Shown piece after piece: positions 57,830 through 64,000 of a stretch of DNA of 64,000 bases. The stretch is from the NCBI RefSeq assembly GCF_010894405.1, contig NZ_JAAIYA010000004.1:496001-560000 (forward strand), written 5' to 3'. Position numbers and translations under genes: made by a program. Under the pieces are notes generated by a model. It saw only the letters and a list, made by a program, of their open reading frames with translations. It was not told the DNA's origin and did not search any database. This DNA comes from Pyxidicoccus caerfyrddinensis. Its GTDB lineage: Bacteria; Myxococcota; Myxococcia; Myxococcales; Myxococcaceae. Numbering within the stretch: the stretch's first letter is position 1; each line of letters starts with the position of its first letter.

Positions 57830-58239
57830 GAATCGTCTCCTGAGGACGGCGGCACGGCCCCGCCGGAAGAGGTCAACGTGGAGCCCCACGCGTCGGGCAG
57901 GTGCGCACGCATCATCCGGCGCAGCTCCTCCAGCGGACGGCCCAGCGCGAAGCAGTCCTGCGCCCCCAGCCGCAGCGCGAGCTGCACCAGCCGCTCATCC
58001 GCGAACGGCACCAGCACGATGAGCGGCCCGTGGCGCGTCAACTCCCGGGCCCGGGCCAGCAGTCGATGGATGCCCTCGCCTCGCTCCACATGCATCAGCA
58101 CGAGGTCGGGCCGCGCCTCCAGCCCAGGTCCATCCAACTCCAGGGCAATGCCCAGCTCCCCCAGCACGTCCGCCAGGAGCGAGCTGAGCGATGCATCCCC
58201 TCCCAGCAGGAGGGCACGGGCTGTGCGCGAAGACTCCAC
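57826..58239 (-). CDS. Pseudo-receiver domain protein lacking the phospho-acceptor
   Basis: A 137-residue protein with the CheY-like alpha/beta pattern (ARALLLGGDASLSSLLADVL, DLVLMHVERGEGIHRLLARA, GPLIVLVPFADERL). The acceptor position after strand 3 is His50 instead of Asp, and the acidic pair is reduced to one Asp. It cannot be phosphorylated in the usual way and probably acts by protein binding. It starts at a GTG and overlaps the DUF6232-type gene. Cysteine in GAQDCFALGRPLEE replaces the usual Lys region. Confidence 0.65.
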   Translation of the reverse strand: MESSRTARALLLGGDASLSSLLADVLGELGIALELDGPGLEARPDLVLMHVERGEGIHRLLARARELTRHGPLIVLVPFADERLVQLALRLGAQDCFALGRPLEELRRMMRAHLPDAWGSTLTSSGGAVPPSSGDDS

Positions 58240-58469
58240 CCGCGCGAATCAAGCAATGCCCATGCCCGTGCCCCGCCCCTCGGAGCCGTGGCCCGCGGGC
58301 CACGCACCGTGGCATCGCGCCAGCCCGATATGGCGGATTGCCACGGTGCCCGCCGCGAGGCTTCTTCCAGCCCTGGGCAGCGGACAGCCCCCCACATCCC
58401 GACCCACCCGGGCGAGGCCCGTCCCAGCGAGGATGAAGGACGCCCCCGTGGCCGGAGGTGTGCCGGGCC

Positions 58470-59828
58470 CTACCCGCGCTCCCGCTCGCGACGGTGGATG
58501 GTGGACACGTCGATGCCCAGCAGCTCCGCCGCGCGCGTCTTGTTGCCGCCGCAGTGGGCCACCATCCACGCGATGTACTCCCCCTCGAGGCGGCGCAGCG
58601 GCCACAGCTCCTGCTGGGCGAGCGTCAGCGGCCGCGACTCCAGCGCATCCGGGGGAAGGTGCGGGCGCAAGTCATCGAGCCCCACCGTCTCCCCCGGCGC
58701 GAGCACCACCAGCCGCTCCACCAGGTTCTCCAGCTCGCGCACATTGCCCGGCCACGGCATGGCGGCCAGCGCGGACACCACGTCGGGGGCCAGGGCCTGC
58801 ACGCGCGAGCGCGGGTTGCGGGCCCGGGCACGGGTGACGAAATGCTCCACCAGCAGGGGAATGTCCTCGCGGCGCTCGCGCAGCGCGGGCAGGCGAAGGG
58901 TGACGACGTTGAGGCGATAGAAGAGGTCCGCGCGGAAGCGGCCCTCGCGCACGCGTGCCTCCAATTCCTGGTGCGTGGCGGCGATGATGCGCACGTCCAC
59001 CGTGCGGCTGGCGTCCGCGCCCACCGCGCGCACCTCGCCGTCCTCCAGCACGCGCAGCAGGCGGGCCTGCAGCTCCATGGGCATGTCGCCAATCTCGTCC
59101 AGGAACAGCGTGCCCCGGTCCGCCTCCACGAAGAGGCCCCGCCGCGCCGACGTGGCCCCCGTGAAGGCGCCCTTCACGTGGCCGAACAGCTCGCTCTCCA
59201 GCAGGTCATGCGGCAGCGCGGTGCAGTTGACGGCGACGAAGGGCCCGGCGGCGCGCGGCCCCTCGAAGTGCAGCGCCCGCGCCACCAATTCCTTGCCGCT
59301 GCCGCTCTCGCCGCGCAGCAGCACCGCCGCGCCGGAGTGCGCCACCCGACCGATGAGCTCATAGAGGGCCCGCATGGCAGCGCTGCGGCCCACCAGTGCT
59401 CCCAGGCTGCTGCGCTCGGCCGCGGCCTGGCGCAGGGCCCGGTTCTCCGCGCGCAGCCGCCGCTCCGCCAGCGCCCGCTTCAGGAAGACGAGCACCTCGT
59501 CCAGCCGGAAGGGCTTGGTGAAGTAGTGGTAGGCGCCGCGCTTCATCGCCTCCACCGCGCTCTCCACCCCGCCGAAGGCCGTCATCAGCAGCACCGGCAC
59601 CTCGGGGTCCACCGCGTGCACGGCCTCCAGCACGTCCAGGCCGTCCACCTTCTCCATGCGCAAGTCGCTCAGCACGGCGTCATACAGGCGCGAGCGCACG
59701 AGCCGCACGGCCTCCTCACCGCCCGTGGCCAGGTCCACCGTGTAGCCCTCGTCGGTGAGGGGCTCGCGCAGCATGCGCCCCATCTCCACGTGGTCGTCGA
59801 CGACCAGGATGCGTCCCTCAGCTGGCAT
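58470..59828 (-). CDS. NtrC-type sigma-54-dependent response regulator
   Basis: A 452-residue regulator: receiver (D11-D12, phospho-acceptor D55 in AVLSDLRMEKVDG, Lys105), AAA+ domain (Walker A GESGSGKE at 173-180, GAFTGA at 220-225, Walker B GTLFLDEIGDM) and a C-terminal Fis-type helix-turn-helix (NKTRAAELLGIDVSTIHRRE). Complete motifs predict a fully competent sigma-54 activator. Its start overlaps the end of the membrane kinase gene by 11 bases, so that kinase is the likely partner. Confidence 0.96.
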   Translation of the reverse strand: MPAEGRILVVDDHVEMGRMLREPLTDEGYTVDLATGGEEAVRLVRSRLYDAVLSDLRMEKVDGLDVLEAVHAVDPEVPVLLMTAFGGVESAVEAMKRGAYHYFTKPFRLDEVLVFLKRALAERRLRAENRALRQAAAERSSLGALVGRSAAMRALYELIGRVAHSGAAVLLRGESGSGKELVARALHFEGPRAAGPFVAVNCTALPHDLLESELFGHVKGAFTGATSARRGLFVEADRGTLFLDEIGDMPMELQARLLRVLEDGEVRAVGADASRTVDVRIIAATHQELEARVREGRFRADLFYRLNVVTLRLPALRERREDIPLLVEHFVTRARARNPRSRVQALAPDVVSALAAMPWPGNVRELENLVERLVVLAPGETVGLDDLRPHLPPDALESRPLTLAQQELWPLRRLEGEYIAWMVAHCGGNKTRAAELLGIDVSTIHRRERERG

Positions 59829-61929
59829 GTCGCTCCTCGACAGCGGACGGCGTGGCGGGCCACAGCACGGTGACGCAGGTCCCCTGCCCCGGCTCGCTCT
59901 CCAGCTCGATGCGCCCGCCATGGTTGCGCACGACGTGGGCCACCATCGTCAGGCCCAGCCCCGTGCCCTGCCCCCGCTTCTTGGTGGTGAAGAACGGGTC
60001 GAACACCTGGTTGAGGCTCTCGCGCGGAATGCCGCAGCCGTCATCCCTCACGGTGAGCGACACCAGCCCCCACGTCCCCGCCGCCGAGCCATCCGGCCCC
60101 GAGGCCGCCAACCGCACCCGCCCACCCGGGCCGCACGCGTCACACGCGTTGAGCGCCAGATTCACCAGGACTTGTTGAAGCTGGTCCGGGTCCGCGGCCA
60201 GCGTCGGCAGCGCGTCCGGCACGTCCAGCTCCAGGCTCACCTTGCGGCGCTCCGCCTCCACGCGCAGCAGCTCGTGCACGTCGCGGACGATGGGCCCGAG
60301 CGACACCGGCCGCACCGCCGTGGGCTGCAGGCGCGAGAAGTCCAGGAGCTGCCGCAGCGTGCGGCTCACCCTGTCTATCTGCTCGATGATGACGGCGATG
60401 CCGGGCCCCTGCGGGTGCCCCTGCCCCAGCTTGCCGAGCACGTACTCCGCCCGCCCGCGCACCACGCCCAGCGGGGTGCCAATCTCGTGGGCGATGCCCG
60501 CGGCGAGCACGCCCACCGTGGCCAGCTTCTCCGCGCGCAACAGCTGCGTCTCCAGCGCGCGCACGTTGCTCAAGTCCTCCACCACCAGCAGCGTGCGGAC
60601 GTCCGGGTCTCTCGCCTCCAGCGGCACCGCGTGCAGGTTGAAGCGGCCCTCGTCACCGAAGAGGGCGAGCGGCTCGCCCAGCAGGCTGTGCGGTCGCGCC
60701 TCGCTGGCGGCGGCCTCCGCGAGCGCACGCAGGCGGGACACCACGGCATCCGGAGCCTGGGGAAACGCGGCGGCCAGCGGGGCACCCACGGCGCGCTCCG
60801 GCATGCGGGCGCGCAGCACCTGGTTGACGGCGCTGATGCGGCCGTCCTCGGTGAGGGCGAGCACTCCAGCGGGGATGTGGTCGAGAATCTTCTGCGTCTT
60901 GTCGTGCAGGTGGGCGAGCTGGTCCGCGTGGCGGCGGCTCTCGCGCAGGGCCGCCGCGCGGCGCTGGGCCAGCACCACGTACACGGCGAACGTCACCAGG
61001 AAGAGCGCCACCAGCAGGGCCGCGCCCGCCAGCCGCCAGATGAGCCCCTGCTCATGCGAGCGCAGCGCGGCGGTGGACACCAGCGTCGCCGCCGCCCAGT
61101 TGTTGCCACCCCGGAGGCGGATGGGGGTGAAGACGGCGACGGCCTCCGCGCGCCCGAGCCCCAGCCGCTCCGCCTCGTCCTCGCCGAGCGGGAGCGTGCC
61201 GCGCTCACCTTCCTTCATCCGCGCCGCCATCGACGCGAAGCCCGGAACGAGCATTCCTTCCGCGTCCAGCCGCCGGTACCAGTCCGCGAGCTTCGCATCG
61301 CTGGCGGACGTGGGCTGGTCATGGGCGCCCACCAGCAGCAGGCGCGCCTCCGGATCCGAGGTGACGATGCGCAGCGGCGTGAAGAAGGTCTCCGTGTCCA
61401 CCAGCACGGCGACAGCGCCCGCGGGACGGCCCTTGGCCACGGGCAGCGCGGTGGCCATGACGCGCAACCAGCCCTGACCCTCTCCGAGCGGCGGCGACGT
61501 GGTGATGTCTCCGGGGGGCCGCTGCAGGGCGCGTCGGGCCGCCTCCGCCATCTGCGGGAGGATGGCGCCGCGAGACACCTGCTTGCCGGTGCGCCGGTCC
61601 AACAGGCGCAGCCGCTCGCGCCCTTCCGCGTCGTAGGCGACGATGACCTTGTACTGCCCCACCGCCTCCAGCAGGGCGCGCAGCTCACGCCGGTGCTCGG
61701 CGTCGCTGCCGGGCTGGGACATCAATTCGCCCGCGAAGCGCAGGTCCTCGCCGACGTCTTCGAGCGTCTCCGACACACCCCGCGTGGCCTCGTCGAGCTG
61801 GGCCTGCCGGTCCACCGCGAACTGACGCGCCAGCGCCGCGCGGTTGCTCTCCAGCAGCGTCAGCACCCCCATGCCCACGCTGGTGAGCGCGGCACACAGG
61901 AGCAGGATGGGGAGCAGGGCGTACCGCAT
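59818..61929 (-). CDS. Membrane sensor histidine kinase with periplasmic sensor and PAS domain
   Basis: A 703-residue kinase: membrane segment 1 (~5-25), periplasmic dCache-like region (~30-300; LRLLDRRTGKQVSRGAILPQ, WLRVMATALPVAKGRPAG), membrane segment 2 (~305-328), PAS (~350-450; ILDHIPAGVLALTEDGRISA), HisKA with phospho-His481 (AAGIAHEIGTPLG) and a HATPase domain (ALNACDACGPGG, GTGLGLTMVAHVV). HEIGTPL is the form common in NtrB-like kinases. It works with the overlapping NtrC-type gene. It is divergent from the defensin-like peptide gene, with 156 bases between. Confidence 0.94.
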   Translation of the reverse strand: MRYALLPILLLCAALTSVGMGVLTLLESNRAALARQFAVDRQAQLDEATRGVSETLEDVGEDLRFAGELMSQPGSDAEHRRELRALLEAVGQYKVIVAYDAEGRERLRLLDRRTGKQVSRGAILPQMAEAARRALQRPPGDITTSPPLGEGQGWLRVMATALPVAKGRPAGAVAVLVDTETFFTPLRIVTSDPEARLLLVGAHDQPTSASDAKLADWYRRLDAEGMLVPGFASMAARMKEGERGTLPLGEDEAERLGLGRAEAVAVFTPIRLRGGNNWAAATLVSTAALRSHEQGLIWRLAGAALLVALFLVTFAVYVVLAQRRAAALRESRRHADQLAHLHDKTQKILDHIPAGVLALTEDGRISAVNQVLRARMPERAVGAPLAAAFPQAPDAVVSRLRALAEAAASEARPHSLLGEPLALFGDEGRFNLHAVPLEARDPDVRTLLVVEDLSNVRALETQLLRAEKLATVGVLAAGIAHEIGTPLGVVRGRAEYVLGKLGQGHPQGPGIAVIIEQIDRVSRTLRQLLDFSRLQPTAVRPVSLGPIVRDVHELLRVEAERRKVSLELDVPDALPTLAADPDQLQQVLVNLALNACDACGPGGRVRLAASGPDGSAAGTWGLVSLTVRDDGCGIPRESLNQVFDPFFTTKKRGQGTGLGLTMVAHVVRNHGGRIELESEPGQGTCVTVLWPATPSAVEERHAS

Positions 61930-61986
61930 GGGGCCCCGGAGTCTACCGGGCGCGAGGGGCGTCGGCCTCCCCCGAAGGTCCCCGGC

Positions 61987-61999
61987 GTTTCAATGAAAC
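61987..61999. promoter_or_regulatory. Palindrome in the divergent region before the defensin-like gene
   Basis: GTTTCA-A-TGAAAC, perfect 6-base arms with one central base, between the membrane kinase and the peptide gene. It may bind a regulator of one or both. No sigma-54 -24/-12 element in correct spacing was found beside it. Confidence 0.45.
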
Positions 62000-62085
62000 C
62001 GCGATTTGCTGGTCTGCTACCCTTCGAGTCGCGGCGCCTGCGGGCTTTCAGGGGCGCCGTGAACAACCCCTCCGGGAGAACACCA

Positions 62086-62295
62086 ATGATTCGCTCCGCG
62101 AAGAAGGCCGCACAGTTGTTGCTCGCCGTGACCGCAGGTGCAGTCGTGTCGTTCAGTGCCACGCGGGTCCTCGCACCGCCGCCCGGCGAGCCGAGCTCCT
62201 ACTGCGAGGGGAACTGCGTCAACCAGTGTATCGAGGAGGGGTTCAGCTACGGCAGGTGCTCGGGCGATGTCTGCGTCTGCTTCTACGCCTACTGA
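62086..62295 (+). CDS. Secreted six-cysteine defensin-like peptide (CS-alpha-beta pattern)
   Basis: A 69-residue precursor. Residues 1-30 are a signal peptide (basic start, LLLAVTAGAVVSF core, Ala at 30). The mature part would be about 39 residues with six cysteines at 40, 44, 48, 58, 63 and 65. The spacing C-x3-C-x3-C-x9-C-x4-C-x-C contains the CS-alpha-beta core (C-x3-C paired with C-x-C), and GRCSGDVC fits the gamma-core G-x-C-x(3-9)-C of defensins. Defensin-like peptides have been reported from myxobacteria. GGGAGA lies 6 bases before the ATG. It could be antibacterial, a predation factor or a signal; chemistry and target are unknown. Confidence 0.75.
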   Translation: MIRSAKKAAQLLLAVTAGAVVSFSATRVLAPPPGEPSSYCEGNCVNQCIEEGFSYGRCSGDVCVCFYAY

Positions 62296-62413
62296 GATTG
62301 CCGGCGTCTGACGACGTCCGCTCGCCCCCGCGGAGTCGCTTCGCCAGGGAGCGCGCTGAGGTTGCCGGTGCGGGAAGTCGCCCTCCCGCACCGGCAGCCC
62401 CCACGAGTCGCCT

Positions 62414-63262
62414 CTAGCAGCCCGCGCCGTACGCCAGCAGGAACGTGGTGCGGTCCGTGCTGTTCACCACGCCGTTGCCGTCCGCGTCCGCGTCCAGGCT
62501 GCCCGCGTTCCACGCGTTGAGGAACGCGTCCCGGTCCGCGAGATTCACGGTGCCGTTGGTGTCGTAGTCAGACGGGCAGTAGAAGCGGATGTCCATCTTC
62601 CACCACGCGGTCGCCGTGCCGGCGGTGCCCGCCTTCGCGTCCACCAGCGCGGACACGTCACCCTGCAGCGTGAAGGGCCCCGGGAACAGCCAGCCCTTGC
62701 GGCGCACCGAGTCCGCGTCCGTGTTGCCGATGTCGATGGACAGCACGGGCACGCCGGTGGTGAGGCTCGCGATGTACACGAGCGACGCGGAGCCCCCGTA
62801 CACATTCGCCGTGGTGTCGGCGGTCGCATCGCCGGCCACGACGTAGCGGGCGTACCGGTTGAGCTGGAACGTCAGATAGAAGTCCGCGTTGCCCGTGGCG
62901 TAGCCGCGAGACAGGGCGGACTGCGTGGTGCCATTCGCGCTGGCCGTCACCTCCGCGGAGATGCTCGACCCGGTGATGCTCGACGTCTCCGTGCCCGAGC
63001 CATTCGAGTCCGCGTGGCTGTGCGTGTCGTCGTACTGCGGGAAGTCGCTGGCCTTCAGCACCAGGCTCTCGTTGAAGTCCTCGAAGCCATACGTCCGGCG
63101 CGAGTCCTCCTCGTTCACGTTGGTGACGCCGTCATCCTTGGCGATGACGGTGGCCGACACCGAGCGAGTGCCCTCGCTCGGGGTGATGAACTGGGCCTGC
63201 GCGAACGCGGACGTGGCCGCGAACAGGGGAACTGCACCAGCCCACAGGGGGATGTGACGCAT
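62414..63262 (-). CDS. Secreted protein with dockerin-like C-terminal repeats
   Basis: A 282-residue exported protein with a signal peptide (residues 1-22, ending SAFAQA). The body (~25-225) is Ser/Thr/Ala-rich and beta-type (YGFEDFNESLVLKASDFPQY, ADFYLTFQLNRYARYVVAGD). The last ~55 residues hold two calcium-loop-like repeats (CPSDYDTNGTVNLADRDAFL and DADADGNGVVNSTDRTTFLL), the dockerin or EF-hand-like layout, and the chain ends in Cys. Such ends in non-cellulolytic bacteria are probably attachment modules. GGAGGTT lies before the ATG. Expression control unknown. Confidence 0.75.
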   Translation of the reverse strand: MRHIPLWAGAVPLFAATSAFAQAQFITPSEGTRSVSATVIAKDDGVTNVNEEDSRRTYGFEDFNESLVLKASDFPQYDDTHSHADSNGSGTETSSITGSSISAEVTASANGTTQSALSRGYATGNADFYLTFQLNRYARYVVAGDATADTTANVYGGSASLVYIASLTTGVPVLSIDIGNTDADSVRRKGWLFPGPFTLQGDVSALVDAKAGTAGTATAWWKMDIRFYCPSDYDTNGTVNLADRDAFLNAWNAGSLDADADGNGVVNSTDRTTFLLAYGAGC

Positions 63263-63429
63263 GTGAACCTCCAATGCTGAGTGACGGGGTGAGGCGCGAA
63301 CCTTAGGTGGCCCGCCTGACGTCCACCCTGCCAATCCGGTGACGGCCCGCCTGCCTCCCCTACTGCCGTAACTCCGCGAAACCCCTGAAAACACAGCACC
63401 TCTCGTCGGTGACACCCGCACGCAGAGGA

Positions 63430-63471
63430 TTGACACTCCGCGTTGGCCTATGTTACCTACCGGTCGGTAGG
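63430..63471 (+). promoter_or_regulatory. TetR-type operator overlapping a candidate promoter
   Basis: CCTACCG-GT-CGGTAGG (63456-63471) is a perfect 7-base inverted repeat of the kind bound by TetR regulators, 43 bases before the TetR gene. TTGACA at 63430-63435 is an ideal -35; 17 bases on, TTACCT (63453-63458) is a weak -10 overlapping the repeat. Autorepression is likely. Confidence 0.6.
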
Positions 63472-63514
63472 GCGTTGGCGTGAGGATTTTTACAGCTACA
63501 CGGAAGGAGTTCAC

Positions 63515-64000
63515 GTGACGCACAGCGGGCGGAAGCCGGACGAGGGCGAGCGCTACCGGGCCATCCTGGAGACGTCGGCGCGGCTCATCTGCGAGCGCGG
63601 CTACGAGGGCACGTCGATGCAGGAGATCGCCGCCGCGTGCCGGATGACGAAGGCGGGGCTCTACCACCACATCCAGAACAAGGAGCAGCTCCTCTTCGCC
63701 ATCATGAACTACGGGATGGACGTGTTCGAGGAGCAGGTCCTCTCGCGCGTGCAGGGCATCGAAGACCCGGTGGAGCGGCTGCGCGCGTGCATGCGCCACA
63801 ACATCCTGCTGGTGACGCGGGGGTGGAGCAAGGAGGTCATCATCATCCTCCACGAGCACGCCACGCTGACCGGCGAGGCGCGCGCGTTCATCGACGCCCG
63901 GAAGAAGAAGTACGTGGACTTCCTGGAGGAGGCCTTCGCCCAGGCCTCGGCCGCGGGGCGCATCCGCCCGGTGGACCCCACCATCGGCGCGTTCTCGTTC
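63515..64000 (+). CDS. TetR-family transcriptional regulator (partial, 3' end outside window)
   Basis: The first 162 residues of a TetR regulator. The DNA-binding part is at ~15-65 (ILETSARLICERGYEGTSMQ, EIAAACRMTKAGLYHHIQNK), with the typical GLYHHIQNKEQLL end. The ligand domain opens with MNYGMDVFEEQVLSRVQG and contains SKEVIIILHEHATLTGEARA, similar to regulators of fatty-acid or steroid degradation (KstR2/FadR type). The start is GTG at 63515 with AAGGAG 6 bases upstream. Divergent from the dockerin-like gene; its own upstream repeat is the likely operator. Confidence 0.9.
   Translation, partial: MTHSGRKPDEGERYRAILETSARLICERGYEGTSMQEIAAACRMTKAGLYHHIQNKEQLLFAIMNYGMDVFEEQVLSRVQGIEDPVERLRACMRHNILLVTRGWSKEVIIILHEHATLTGEARAFIDARKKKYVDFLEEAFAQASAAGRIRPVDPTIGAFSF

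Noticed and set aside
61950..62085. Sigma-54 promoter before the defensin-like gene
   Set aside because: TTTGCT resembles a -12 element but no GG lies 10 bases upstream of the GC.

Overview
The window is very GC-rich chromosomal DNA with dense two-component and sigma-54-activator genes, an M56/BlaI-type sensor, CHASE2, globin-coupled and multi-PAS kinases, GTG starts and many ATGA overlaps. This gene content points to a myxobacterium (Myxococcus/Corallococcus/Pyxidicoccus-like). That is inferred from gene content; no rRNA or other taxonomic marker is present.

Layout. (1) 1-5.5 kb: the 5' two-thirds of thiC (minus strand) behind a TPP riboswitch and promoter, a CBS-pair protein, a DASS-type carboxylate transporter, an OsmC-like protein and an NtrC-type response regulator. 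(2) 5.5-9.1 kb: an island of visibly lower GC holding an IS66 TnpA remnant and a two-gene defence-like unit: an AAA ATPase with a DUF3696-like C-terminus, followed by a TOPRIM-like protein split by a one-base frameshift. (3) 9.1-28.3 kb: housekeeping and signalling. It has a BlaI repressor with three operator-like sites plus an M56 peptidase-TonB protein; a three-gene operon of globin-coupled kinase, double receiver and receiver-kinase; a PAS kinase; a TPM/YgcG-like protein; a phosphoribosyltransferase; a kinase/NtrC pair; and an OmpA/FecR envelope pair with a LuxR-type regulator. (4) 28.4-50.9 kb: one long co-directional contractile-injection-system (phage-tail-like) operon. It encodes a terminator-like protein, sheath, tube, assembly chaperone, three successive tape-measure-like proteins, LysM/hub/spike proteins, gp25, baseplate J, a very large baseplate protein carrying a seven-bladed propeller, and a fibre-like protein. 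No AAA ATPase of the eCIS type and no obvious toxin cargo were seen. (5) 51-64 kb: CHASE2 protein, REC-GAF-GGDEF-like protein, an aspartyl hydroxylase/Nif11-like peptide/sulfotransferase operon, a PfkB kinase, a pseudo-receiver pair, a membrane kinase/NtrC pair, a secreted defensin-like peptide, a dockerin-like secreted protein and the start of a TetR regulator.

Most striking observations: (a) an HIV-type U_UUU_UUA slippery heptamer near the end of the tail chaperone gene, followed in the -1 frame by a conserved-looking open frame without its own start, which suggests programmed frameshifting like G/GT of lambda and E/E' of P2; (b) a 69-residue secreted peptide with a textbook CS-alpha-beta/gamma-core cysteine pattern; (c) a translationally coupled hydroxylase/Nif11-like/sulfotransferase trio that could be a RiPP-type or peptide-modification locus; (d) a Reg_prop-type propeller inserted in a baseplate protein; (e) a tandem of three tape-measure-like genes.
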